Made by a program: the position numbers and the translations under genes. Positions 23,286 through 33,535 of a stretch of DNA of 64,000 bases are shown in pieces. The notes below the pieces were generated by a model. It worked only from the letters and a program-made list of their open reading frames with translations, was not told the origin of the DNA and made no database searches. The number at the start of each line of letters is the position of its first letter. The first letter of the stretch is position 1. The DNA comes from Triticum aestivum (taxonomy: Eukaryota; Streptophyta; Magnoliopsida; Poales; Poaceae), in NCBI RefSeq assembly GCF_018294505.1, contig NC_057801.1, positions 437,326,201-437,390,200 of the forward strand. The letters run 5' to 3'.

Positions 23286-23529
23286 TTTTCCAGATGAAAT
23301 ACATATGTCTATGTACCGTCTATGATGTTAATTTCGAAAGGTTATAGATGTTGCATGTGAAACTTGGTCCTGGTGTAGTTGTGTAATGGGGTAGCTGAGT
23401 GTTGAAGCTATATGATGTTGTACTCTGATGTATTTCAATTATCAAAATGAAATATATTGTGTGCTTAATATGAAATGTCAAATAGATTAATAAATGGATT
23501 ATGAATACTCGGATAATTAGCCTGCTAAT
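23286..23529 (+). other. 3' flank of the B3 fragment
   Basis: AT-rich; contains AAAATGAAATATATTGTG near 23444, a plausible polyadenylation region. No coding signal. Confidence 0.3.
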
Positions 23530-24000
23530 TGGGTTTTTGTATTGCAAACGCTTATTGAGAAAAAAACTGTGTGCGATGCATTCAATAACGCACACAGTTT
23601 CTAGGAATAAACCGTGTTAGATTAATGAACAATCACACATGACATCCTCTTGAAAACTATTTGCATTAGGCCACCTGGCGCAAACGTTTACCACATAAAA
23701 ACTATATGTGATGGCCAACCCTTGACACACAGTTTCTACTAGGCACCATGTGTGATGAATTGAATAACGCAAACAATAAAATTGTTAATACCGTGTGCAA
23801 TGGAAACACTATCACAAACGATTTAACTGGGAAAATTATGTGTGATGTACTTGCGAACAGAAATGTTTTTCTTGGAGCGACTGTGTGGGATGTATATACG
23901 AATGGAAACGTTTAGCGCTGGCTGACTGTGTGGGATGTACTTACGACCAGAAATGATTTCACGTGTATAATTACATTTTTTTAGCACTACTGTACGTATT
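23530..24000. repeat. CACTA subterminal repeats, right side
   Basis: About a dozen degenerate direct and inverted copies of TGTGTGCGATG / TGTGTGGGATGTA, spaced 30-60 bp, with CGAACGGAAACG-type spacers. This is the usual layout of transposase-binding subterminal regions in CACTA elements. Confidence 0.65.
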
Positions 24001-24178
24001 TATGTATTTGAGTGCTCTCCGGTCGCACACGACCTCATTTTGCCAAGCGTGTGTGCCAGGAGGGCATATCCCCGACGGTTTCTGTGTCATGTGGGAAGGA
24101 CCCCCCTATCGCCCACACTCACTTGGTGGCGGTTCCAAAGGCCGTCGCAGAAAGGGGTTAAAAACCATTTGTTTAGCA

Positions 24179-24194
24179 GCTCGCTGTACTAGTG
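24179..24194. repeat. Right terminal sequence of the CACTA element
   Basis: GCTCGCTGTACTAGTG, i.e. CACTAGTACAGCGAGC inward. Its left partner is outside the window, so the 3-bp target duplication cannot be checked. Confidence 0.6.
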
Positions 24195-24299
24195 TGGTGT
24201 TATGTTCCTCGATGTGCGCTCGTAACATATGCAGGGTTTATAGGGCCCCCCTTGATCATTTTGTCTTTGCGCTGAACTTTTCCAGCAAGGCCCAACATT
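24195..24299. other. Spacer between two CACTA ends
   Basis: 105 bp with no recognised feature. Confidence 0.3.
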
Positions 24300-24864
24300 C
24301 ACTACTGGAAATAGAGAATTTGCCATCAATCTGATCAATGTCGTCCGCTTGTGGACGACAAAGAAGGTCTTTGTCGTCTGCTTCCAAAAAACGGACGGCA
24401 GACAAAGGGCTGATGGCAAAGACCCTATTTTCCATCAGCCAATTCTTTGTCGTCTGCTTGCGGACGGCAAAGATTTAAGTATGTAACAACCATCCCTCTG
24501 CCTCCTCTCTCTCTTTGTTCGCTCTCTCCCTAATTAACCCCTGACCCCCACCGCGCCCCGAATGCACCCCGCCGCCGCCCCCAACCGCCCCAGCCCCCGA
24601 CCACACGCCGTCCTGGCCCGCCGCCCGCTACCACCGCTGCTCCGTCCCCCTCCCCGCCGCTCCTACACGCCGCCCCGGACCGCTGCTCCCCCCTCCCCCC
24701 GCGCTGGAACACCGCTCCGGCACGCCGCCCGGCCCCCTCCCCTCGACGCCCCGTCACTTGGGTGTCGGAAGAGGGGGATGCGCCTTAGCGGGGATGGAAG
24801 ATTGGACGATTATGTGCGGACGAAGATGGAGAAGCGAATATGTGCCACGGGAAGTGGACAGATG
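24300..24864. mobile_element. Second CACTA-like element, left end
   Basis: Starts CACTACTGGAAATAGAG at 24300. It is followed by subterminal motifs that form stems, e.g. GTCGTCCGCTTGTGGACGAC and CTTTGTCGTCTGC...GCAGACAAAG. The GC-rich block 24540-24760 then resembles the start of a plant gene. The element is interrupted at 24865 by a Gypsy element and should resume at 34486. A matching right end (CCAGTAGTG) was not found. Confidence 0.5.
24789..24864 (+). pseudogene. Exon fragment split by the Gypsy insertion (5' part)
   Basis: After a splice-acceptor-like GCGCCTTAG, a frame reads GWKIGRLCADEDGEANMCHG up to the insertion point. If the 9.6-kb Gypsy element and one target duplication copy are ignored, the same frame continues at 34486-34571 and ends in TGA. 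Product unknown. Exon status is inferred from frame continuity only. Confidence 0.35.
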
Positions 24865-25798
24865 TGTTGGCGTTCTGGGAACGGGGGTCCCCAGACTTGC
24901 CTGCCTGCAGCCTGCGGCATGGCTCAAAGGAGGCCCAGCACAGCCCATCTTCATCAACACAAGCTCAAGACCCTCACGAGGGGCCAAGCCTCGCGGGGCG
25001 GACGACAAGGAGCTTCCTCAGGCACGGCCTCGTCAGGCTGGCTCATGAGGAGGCGGAGAGTTCAAGGCGGGGTACCTCACGAGGTGCCCATGACGCAAGC
25101 CATGACGACCAAGGGCGCCGGCCTACGCAGTGTCCTCCTTTCCTCTTTGGTGCAAAGGGAGCATGCGCAGGCGAGAGCATCAAGCAAAGGCGTCCATTTC
25201 GGTGCAACAAGACCAAGACCAGCCCAACAGCCAGAAGGAAGTCGTTGTGGAGCCCAAGCCGGCGTCACCACCAGAGCCTTTGACAGGCGAGGACCAACTT
25301 TAGTCAGGATAAGTGTACCCGCTGTTCCCCTTCAAAATGGCCAATTGTTGGCGCCCTTCCCGCTCAATATTTGGGAAGAGGCCCAGGGCCTTTGCCTATA
25401 AATAGGACTAGCCACCCCCAGGGTAGAGGCATCTGGATCTGGATCTGGATCTGGACCGGACCTAGCAATCGGGATCCTCACCAAGAAACCAGTAGATAGA
25501 GCGATTGAACTCCTCCCAGCAGTTCGTCGCACCAGCCAAGAACAGTCCCTCGCGAGGCTGTTCTACATTGTATTGTTCATCATCCGCCCAAGAGGCAATC
25601 CACCACACCACACACTGGAGTAGGGTATTAAACCACAATGGTGGCCTGAACCAGTATAAATCTTGTGTCTCTTGTGCTGTTCAGTTTGGTAGTTTAGGTC
25701 CTAGCGATTCGGCGAGGAGCGAGCCGATAGAGGGTTGAATCTCCGCGCGCACCCCAGTGTTCGAACCTCAAGGGTCTGCCGGAACCCGAAATCCGACA
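24865..25798 (+). repeat. 5' LTR, 934 bp
   Basis: Begins TGTTGGCGTTCTGGG and ends AATCCGACA. The partner copy begins TGTCGGTGTTC. Contains (GGATCT)n near 25432-25452 and TATA box CTATAAATA at 25396-25404. Confidence 0.92.
25396..25404 (+). promoter_or_regulatory. LTR TATA box
   Basis: CTATAAATA in the 5' LTR; identical in the 3' LTR near 34079. Confidence 0.6.
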
Positions 25799-25800
25799 TT

Positions 25801-25818
25801 TGGCACGCCAGGTAGGGG
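25801..25818 (+). promoter_or_regulatory. Primer-binding site
   Basis: TGGCACGCCAGGTAGGGG two bases after the LTR. The matching tRNA was not identified. Confidence 0.6.
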
Positions 25819-25869
25819 TCCACCGGAATTTGCCTTCCGTCATCTCGTTCTTCTCCGACCGCCGCATCC

Positions 25870-28329
25870 ATGTCTGACGCTCGTCGGGCTCACGCCGAGC
25901 GCCAAGCCGCCCTCGCTTCCCATGTCGCCCAGACGGCTCCTATCGGCGGGCGCCCTCGTCGTTCCCCGTCACCTGCCGTCAACGCCGCCACCAGCCCGGC
26001 AAGGAACGAACAGCAAGCATCATCTCAGCATCCATCCATGAGGCGGGATGGCCGCACTAATATGCCCTCGGTCACCCCCGCTGGTTCTTCGTCAGGCGCG
26101 CCTCGCGCGGCCATGGAGGCCCGAGCTGCATTCATCGCGGCAAACGAGCTCCTGCGCTACCGCCCCATCGACGACGTCTATGAAGAATGGCTCGACTGAG
26201 TTGCCGAGCTCGTCCGCGCCGCCGGAGGCGCCCCCGCGCCGTCCTTCTCGCTGCATCGCACCCCGCCCTGCGCGGGCAATGAAGCTCCTGGGGCGCCTCA
26301 GCCGCCTCCTCCTCAAGAAGGCGCCCTGGCCCCAAGGCGCGCGGCCCCTGGGCGGAACCCGCTCCGTCAGGCGCCAGCGCGGCAAGAGCAGAGCTGCCAA
26401 GAAGCCCCTCGCCCTCGAGAAGCTGCCCAAGCGCTCCCTGCTCCAGCACGTCAAGACCCTGCGCTGCCCCCAGCCGCGGCGCATGGGGACCCGCAGGACC
26501 AAGATCCCCGTCTCCCAAGGCCCCCTGTGGCCATGGCGGGCTGCTGCGCCTTCACCTCTGAGCTGCGCAGCATCGCGTGGCCCGGCAAGTTCAAGCCAGA
26601 CCTGCCTCCTCGCTACGACGGCACGGCTGACCCTGCAGAGTTCCTCCAACTCTACGAGTTGGGCATCGAGGCTGCCAACGGAGACGAAAAGGTCATGGAG
26701 AACTAGTTTCCCATGGCGCTCAAGGACGGAGCCCGCACCTGGCTCCTGAATCTGGCCCCAGGAACGATCTCCTCCTGGGACGAGATGCGCACCCGCTTCA
26801 TCGCCAACTTCCAGGGTACTCGCGACCGGCCACCCGCCGTGAGCGACATGCGCCGTATCAAGCAGCAACCAGGGGAAACCCTGCAGAAGTACATCCAGCG
26901 CTTCAACAACGCGCGCCTCAAGATCCCCAGGGTGACGGAGGAGGCCATCATCTCAGCCTTCTCCGACGGTGTGCGCGACGTCAAGATGAAGGAGGAGCTG
27001 GCGATGCATGAAGACCTGTGCACCTCCTTGGAGCTGTTCAACTTGGCGACCAAGTGCGCCAGGGCTGAGGAGGGGCGCCTCTCCCTCCTCGAGCTGCCTG
27101 CCGCGGACCCCGAAGAGAAGAAGCCCAAGGCCAAGGACGTGAAGCGCAAGGGAGCTGCCGTACTCGCGGCCGAGCCAGACACCAAGCGGGGCAGAGATCA
27201 GCCCGAATCCTCCAAGGGCAGTCGGTACTGCGTGTACCACGACCTCCACACCCACAACACCAATGAATGCCAAGAGCTCCGGGCCGTGCGTGAAGGAAGG
27301 GTCGGCAGACGTCCCGACCGCAGCGACCGGGGCTACGGCCGAGGAGGAGGAAGGAATGCAGGACGTTGGGAAGACCGCGGCCCGCGCCAAGGGTGGCGCG
27401 ACCAACCTCGCGAGGATCGCTGGCAGGACCCGCCTCGCGAGGGAGGCTGGAGGGATCAGCCTCGCGAGGATCGCCCGCAAGGGAACGCAGGCCTCCCTCC
27501 GCTGCCGCCGCAGCCAAGGAGAAATGAAGACCGTCATCAGGACGAGGGGGCTGGGGGCTTCCAGGAACCACGCGCAATCGCCTGCATCCTGGGCGGAGCT
27601 CAAGCCCCAGCCTCTCAGCGCATCTTCAAGCAGTTCGCCCGCGAAGTGAATGCAGTCCTCCCCAAGCTCGAGGCCACGCGCCCTCTCAGGTGGTCGGCAT
27701 GCGCCATCACGTTCAGCTCAGCGGATCAGCTCAAGTGCGCGGCCACAGCCGGAGTCCTCCCGATGCTTTGTTCCCCAATCATCAGCAACGTGCTAGTCAC
27801 CAAGACCCTCATCGACGGCGGGGCAGGGCTCAACGTCCTGTCCGTGGAAACGTTCAACAATCTTCAAGTGCCCTACAGTCAGCTTCAGCCAACCAAGCCC
27901 TTCTCCGGAGTCACCGACGGCTCCACGGTCCCGATAGGGCAGGTCCGCCTTCCTGTCACCTTCGGGGCACGCGACAACTACCGCACCGAGCTCATCGACT
28001 TCGACGTCGCCCACATTCGCCTGCCGTACAACGCCATCCTCGGGTACCCGGCGCTGGCCAAGTTCATGGCCGTAACCCACCACGGCTACAACGTCCTCAA
28101 GATGCCAGGAAGCGGCGGGGTCATCACGGTGCCCTGCGAAGAGAGAGACGCAGTGTGCTCCCTGGAGCGAGCCTTTCAGGCCGCATCGCTGGAAGACCCA
28201 GACCGCGGCAGCAGGAGGCCTCCCGAGGCCGCCCCCAAGAAGAAGAAGACATCGTCCGGCCCGGCCCCTCAGGAGGCAGGCCCCTCAGGGCCCGCGCCTG
28301 CTCAGGGGGAGCCTCCTTCCATCGCATAG
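25870..28329 (+). pseudogene. Gypsy gag-protease polyprotein, three stop codons
   Basis: One reading frame of 820 codons. The N-terminus is basic and proline/alanine rich. In-frame TGA 26197-26199 and TAG 26704-26706 break the first third. The rest, open from 26713, has the Retrotrans_gag core (RTRFIANFQGTRDRPP, then ETLQKYIQRFNNARLKIP). It then has a Cys/His cluster like a gag knuckle (CVYHDLHTHNTNEC), an arginine/glycine-rich repeat (RDQPREDRWQDPPREGGWRD) and the protease active site LIDGGAGLNVLS (D-G-G-A). ILGYPALAKFMA closes the protease. The frame ends at TAG 28327-28329, itself perhaps a mutated CAG, because RT-like text continues in the same frame. Gag packages the RNA; protease cleaves the polyprotein. 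Confidence 0.85.
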
Positions 28330-28380
28330 GGAAGCACGCCCGGCGCCCTCCTCAGGCAGGGCTCAGGGGCTCTCCCCTGG

Positions 28381-28875
28381 ATGGCCGCCGACCTCGCCAA
28401 GGTTATGAGGGAGGCGCTTGGGCACCACGTGGAGGCGTGCTTTGAAGCACGTTTCCCTCAAGAAGGAGCAAGGCAAGGAGGGCCGAACCCTCAGGAGTTC
28501 ATTAGTAAGGCCATTCAGGAGTTACAGGAGTCAAGGGTCATGAGAGGTAGCCGTCGCCTACCCGCCGTGGCCCCCCATCCAGGCGAGGATGGTGGGCTGC
28601 GCGTCTGCATCGACATACCGGGGTTCAACCGAGTCGCGTCTCAAGAGCACCTCTGGCCCTCGCGAGTGGGACGTGGTGAGGGTCCGCCCCACAGCTACGT
28701 GTGCATGCCTTACGGCTTGCCGAACGCAGCTGATGCGCACCAGCGTCTCATGAGGGCCATCTTGGAGGCTCAAGAGGTCAGGCGTACCGCAGCCCTGGCA
28801 GAGATGGAGATAGCCCGCGAGGAGCCGTCAGCGCCTCCGGAGCCTCCTGAGGCCCCTGGGCCTGGGGGCTCGTGA
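28381..28875 (+). pseudogene. Relic of Gypsy reverse transcriptase
   Basis: 165 residues in the gag-protease frame. Two RT landmarks remain: EFISKAIQELQESRVMRG followed by GLRVCIDIPGFNR (usual RMCIDYRDLNK), and SYVCMPYGLPNAADAHQRLM (usual TMPFGLKNAGATYQRLM). The catalytic blocks between and after them (FLDAYSG and the Y-x-D-D loop), RNase H and integrase are missing. The relic ends in a proline/glutamate-rich tail. It cannot be a working polymerase. Confidence 0.7.
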
Positions 28876-29210
28876 GGATCAGCTCCCGCAGCCCACCGGG
28901 TCTGCTACACCAACACCCCTTCATCCCCAACATCATCAGGTGACATCTTTCAAGTTCAATTTCTGGCTGGGAGCGCCCTCAGGGCCGCATTATTCCCAGG
29001 CCGCGTGGGTCCGTCCCTGCGGCATGTATCCCTTTTATTTCATGTCCTTAGCATACCTTATTGGGGGCGCCCCTCATGCTGCATCATCCCCAAGCCGCTC
29101 GGGCCTGGCCCAACGGCATGTACCCTTCTTGCGTTTATCTTAGGGTTATGCTTTCGATCCACCATGCATGTTATTTGGTTCCTTTTTCCCCTGGGTGTCG
29201 GAATCTTGGG
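28876..29210 (+). other. Non-coding spacer in the Gypsy element
   Basis: Contains two related phrases around GGCATGTA(T/C)CC (29021 and 29114), so it is itself partly duplicated. No coding signal. Confidence 0.4.
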
Positions 29211-29722
29211 CGTTAAAGGGGGGGGTGCCTGAGCATCGTGACTCAGGGCTCCTACCGGCTCTCCGGCCCTCACCCTCTGGTCTTGTCCATGGCATCGCGA
29301 CCTGGCATGCCAGCGATGGCTGAGACCAGCCCGAGAGCCGGGACCCGAGGACGTAGAGTTTCGACATCTAACCCAGCTTGCGCGTTAAAGGGGGGTGCCT
29401 GAGCATCGCGACTCAGGGCTCCTACCGGCTCTCCGGCCCTCACCCTTTGGTCTTGTCCATGGCATCGCGACCTGGCATGCCAGCGACGGCTGAGACCAGC
29501 CCGAGAGCCGGGACCCGAGGACGTAGAGTTTCGATATCTAATCCAGCTTGCGCATTAAAGGGGGGTGCCTGAGCATCGCGACTCAGGGCTCCTACCGGCT
29601 CTCCGGCCCTCACCCTCTGGTCTTGTCCATGGCATCGCGACCTGGCATGCCAACGATGGCTGAGACCAGCCCGAGAGCTGGGACCCGAAGACATAGAGCA
29701 CCGGCATCTGGCCAAATTTGCA
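29211..29722. repeat. Tandem repeat, 170-bp unit, three copies
   Basis: GTTAAAGGGGGGTGCCTGAG (variants) starts units at about 29212, 29383 and 29553. Units share GCATCGCGACTCAGGGCTCC, GGTCTTGTCCATGGCATCGC and a GAGAGCCGGGACCCGAGGAC end. Confidence 0.9.
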
Positions 29723-30225
29723 AGAACACACTCAAAGATAAGGCCCAGAGCCAGGCGCAACTCGCCTTGAGGTAGGGCCCCGTGAGTCCCGCGCTGGCTC
29801 ACGGGTGCCCAGATACACCTCGTCAAGCCCTACCGTGCCAGCCACGTGTCAGGGTGGGGCTGTATACGCCCCGGGGGCTCCTCCCGGAGGGGAGCCCCCT
29901 CCCACGTACCAGTGGAAGCACCATGCTCCGCGCTGGCTGACGACACTGCCGAGGAGCGGCTATGCCCGTACGCATACAGAAGCGCTATGCTCCGCGCTGG
30001 TGATAAACAACTGAGGGTGGCCTCCGGGACGCATCAACCTCAGGGAGCCCGGAGCTCAGTGTCTGGCCTTGTCGCAACGCCTCCCCTCGGGAGTGCCGCG
30101 CGAAGGGGCTGGGCACGGGGGCTGCGCCTGGGTCACGCCCAGACGCACGCCACCTGGCCAGGCCCCCCCGGGCCTGGTTCGTCGCACGTCCCTCCCCGAG
30201 CGGAGCCAAGGTACGAAGGCTGTTT
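29723..30225 (+). other. Non-coding GC-rich spacer
   Basis: Contains two copies of GCTCCGCGCTGG (29928, 29990) and a GGGGCTCCTCCCGGAGGGGAGCCCC palindrome-like stretch near 29873. No gene recognised. Confidence 0.35.
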
Positions 30226-30568
30226 GAGCGTCAAGGGGGACTCCTGAGCATCGCGACTCAGGAGCCTAACTGGTCACGTAGCCCCTCACTCCTTAGTTCC
30301 GAAAGGCTAACGGCGGTTGAGGTATGCGCGGGGCCGGGCTCTGCAGACGTAGAACGGCAGATCCACCCGCATCTCACCTCCCTAAGGAGTCACCCCCACA
30401 TCCCACCTCCCTACTTGATGTTCGAGCGCCAAGGGGGACTCCTGAGCATCGCGACTCAGGAGCCTAACTTGTCACGTAGCCCCTCACTCCTTGGTCCCGT
30501 CCTGGTTTCCGGTCGGGGCCAATGGCGGCTGAGGTATGCGCGGGGCCGGGCTCTGCCGGCGTAGAACA
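30226..30568. repeat. Direct repeat, two copies ~198 bp apart
   Basis: AAGGGGGACTCCTGAGCATC...TAGCCCCTCACTCCTT occurs at 30233 and 30431. Both copies end near GGTATGCGCGGGGCCGGGCT. The phrase GAGCATCGCGACTCAGG is shared with the 170-bp repeat upstream, so the arrays are related. Confidence 0.8.
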
Positions 30569-33258
30569 TAAGCAAGTAGGAAGGAATAATGCAAATTTCA
30601 GGGAATTCAAAAGCAAATATTACAGTCCATGCTATTATCACAGCATCAAACATAAGTTTTAACGCCTCCCCGAGGCATGGTACATGCGCAGGAATTAAAA
30701 GCAGGACGGGAGCCACGACGGAGTCACTTGCCAGCGGGGGAGCTGTGCGGAGCAAGTTCGCCTTGTGGAGCAGCAGGGCTAGCAGCGTCCGCTTCGGCTT
30801 GGTACTGAAGGCCCGGAACTTCCCCAGCAGAGCCTCCGCACGACCCTTCACGGCCTCAGCAGCGGCAGCGGCACGCTCGCCGCTCACTGGCTCCAGCAGG
30901 CTGTCGAGGTCGATGTTGGGGTCACGAAGATAGATGTGGGTGAAGACCCGCGTCAGCGCTGCAGAAGACAAGACGCGTGCCTCGGCCTCAGCCGTAGGGC
31001 CAAGGCCAAGGGTGATGTCTTGAAGGGCGCGAACCAGGAAGGGAAGCAGCTTGGCGGGGCCATCCTCCTCGCCGGCCAGCGGGCTCTCAAGGCCGCTGTC
31101 ATAAAGTGTCTTTAGCGAAGTGCGAGCCTTCTCTTCCATATCCGCGAAAGCCACGCGATCCTCGGCGAGAACCCGGGCCTTGCCGTCCAGCTCAACCTTC
31201 CTCGCCTCCAGCTCTTGCTCCAGCGCGCCTAGGCGGCCATGGCGCCTCTTGAGCTTGGCCTCCAGGTCCTTGACGGCTGCCTCGCGAGCCTTCATGCTTT
31301 CCTCCTGCTCTTGGCGAAGGCGGGCCTCCTCGGCAAGCTGGTTCTGCAGGCCCTTCAGCTCGGTCTCCAGCGTCTCACAGCGACCTTGGACGCTAGCTGC
31401 CTCCCCCAGGGCAGCATCACGGGCAACCTTCACCTCGAGGACGGTCTACTTCTCCTCGTCGCAAGCCGTCGAGGCCTGGACCAGCGCCGCCCGTATCGAA
31501 GCATCGGAGCGAATCCAGCCAGAAGCCAGCTCCAAGCGCCCAGCCACTAGACGAGGGTCGGCGCCCAGAAGATCCTGCCGCAGACGGTCCAGTCCAGCAA
31601 CAACGCGATCCAGAACAGTATTCGGGGAAGCAGCAGTCGGTGGAGTAGGAGGAGAAGACGGCAGCGTGACCACAGTACCCTGAGGCGGAACTAGCTGCGC
31701 CACGACGGCAGTGGAGGCAGCGTCAAGCAAGGGCACCTCGGGAGTCGCCTGGGCCAAGGGGGCTGAGCTCGCCCCAGCAGGCTCAGCCTAGCCTTGCGAG
31801 GATGCCCGGGCAGGAGAGGCCTGCGCATCACAGTCACCTTCTTTCTTGGGCAGAGGCACTGCCACGGATGGGGCCTCAGGAGCTCCCTTCGGCTTCTTTG
31901 TCGCGGGCGCCAGCCTGGCCGGAAGATACGAGCATCAAGTCTCGGCAACAGAACAATAATCAAGACAGGAATCGAGCACTTACAAGTCGTCGCAGGTGGG
32001 CTCAAGCAGCCTCCGGCCGTACTTAAAGCCCGAGAGCCGGCTACAAGGGTCAGCTTCAAGGGGCTCGGGAGTAGGAGGCGCGCCTGCGGATCGCCTCGGG
32101 GCCAGGGTAGACCCGCGGGGGATCAGCCCAGTCCGGTCCTTCTTCGGGATCGGAGGCAGGCTCCCGCCACCCTGCTCATCCTCATCCTCATCGTCGTCAC
32201 TCTGGGGGAGGCGGAGAGTACGGGACCTGCGCCGAAGGGGAGGAGCCCTTGACTCCGCCTCTGAGTCAACCCCCTCTTCCCGCTCCCCTTCTTCCTCCTC
32301 TTCACTGGAGTCGTCGGAGGACACGTCCACCAGGTCCTCTGGAGCCTCCGCGGGCATGGGCCCGGCCCCGTTGAAGACGGGCATGGACCCCACTATCTGC
32401 TCCCAATCCTCGCGAAGGAACAGGGGCGTAGGGGCGCCCTCCAGCCTCGCCACGTCGCCCCCAACCAAGGACTGGAGGACCGCAGCCAGATCCTCGTCGG
32501 CCAAGACCACGGGGCTCGGGTGAGGCCTCCACATCCGAAGCGAGTACTGACAGAGCGGAGCCAGCTGATGCTCCAGGAACTCCCTCAGCAAGCGACGCAC
32601 CGGTCAGCTTCGCCGCCGCCACGCTGGCCGGCCTCAGATCTGCGTCCATCTTCTCCAACACCAGCTTCATGCGGGGATCCAGAAGCTCCACTCGGGACCA
32701 GTCATCGGAGCTCGCGGGGTGCTCTGTGGGCAGGATCAGCCGAGGATGGATGCGCCCAGCATCCACCAAGACCCACTTGCTCCTGAAGCCCTCAATCCTC
32801 TTCCCAGGGTTCGAAATGGCGATGGAGCCGCCATACGCGACGAAGCTCGCGCACACAGAGGCGAAACCATGGGAGGTCCAGAGGGAGAAGTAGTGGCGTA
32901 GCAAGGCCACCGAGGGTTTCACCCCTACGTGAGCCTCACAATAGTAGGCGAAGATCGCCAGAAGAAGGACGGAGTTGGGATGGAGGTGCAGAGCTTGAAT
33001 ATTGTAGTGGCGGAGGACAGAGAAGAAGAACTCAGAAAAGGGAGGCACCAGACCGGCGACGATGGCGCTCACGAAGAGTGGATAGAAGGTGCTCCATCGG
33101 CCTTCAGGGACGGTAGAGCCGGCCTTGAATGCCTTCGTCCCGTCGACGCCCTGCGCCGCCGCCATCTGGCGCACCCGGGCAAGGCTCGCCTCTGACACAT
33201 TTGGCGAGTCCAAGGCAGGCGAGTACCAAGCTCTGACCGGGGCTTGGCGAGGCGCCAT
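30456..33258 (-). pseudogene. Antisense gene of the Gypsy element (Transposase_28-like N-terminus, coiled-coil C-terminus)
   Basis: On the minus strand, between pol and the 3' LTR. Start at 33258 (MAPRQAPVRAWYSPALDSPN). Residues ~60-140 contain FFFSVLRHYNIQALHLHPNS and LLAIFAYYCEAHVGVKPSVA, the motif family annotated as 'putative gypsy type transposon' (Transposase_28). A frameshift lies near 32595, then LREFLEHQLAPL continues. An acidic E/D-rich block follows. A 69-bp intron is likely at 31983-31915 (GTAAGT...CCAG). The last third is coiled coil (TLETELKGLQNQLAEEARLR). In-frame TAGs at 31788-31790 and 31446-31448 break it. Function unknown; it has no transposase catalytic motif that I can see. 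Confidence 0.7.
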
Positions 33259-33519
33259 GACAGGCTAGGGCACGCAGACAGAGTAGATCTGGAGACTTCG
33301 GAAGCAGGGAGGAGAGGCGCAAGAAAGGGGATCTGAGCAGCAACTGGAGGAAATAAAAGGTGGCAAGGGAGATGCTGCTCCTTTATCAGCTCGCGCGGTT
33401 GTAGAGGCGCCCACGTCCAATCAACCGCCACGCGGCGCCCAAGGCCGCAGGCTGTTAGGGCCCGCGATGCTTCGCACTTGCCCTTTCGCCTCTCTGCTCG
33501 GCCAAGTTCGAGCGCGCCG

Positions 33520-33535
33520 TGGGCCCGGGGGCCAC
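33520..33535 (+). promoter_or_regulatory. Polypurine-tract position
   Basis: GGGCCCGGGGGCCACT just before the 3' LTR; G-rich, the expected plus-strand primer site. Confidence 0.4.

Larger units (their letters stand above)
15630..24194. mobile_element. CACTA DNA transposon (right part) carrying gene fragments
   Basis: The right terminus ends TACTAGTG at 24194, so the inverted terminal sequence reads CACTAGTACAGCGAGC. Inside it, 23530-24000 is packed with short subterminal repeats of the type TGTGTGCGATG and GCAAACG. The same phrases occur at 15770-15880 on the left side of the block. The left terminus must lie outside the window because an LTR element interrupts at 15630. No transposase (TnpD/Tnp2) is visible. 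The cargo is ORFs at 16384, 20393 and 21559, a ~503-bp tandem array and a B3-domain fragment. That all of 15630-24194 is one element is inference. Confidence 0.6.

Noticed and set aside
23980..23990. TAGCACTACTG as an alternative CACTA end
   Set aside because: Subterminal-type sequence continues past it to the better terminus at 24194, and the orientation is wrong for a right end.
24562..25401. 279-residue plus-strand frame
   Set aside because: It runs from CACTA-like sequence across the LTR start at 24865, so it is a chance fusion.
26092..27603. Long minus-strand frames opposite gag
   Set aside because: Shadows of the gag-protease frame; no recognisable motif.
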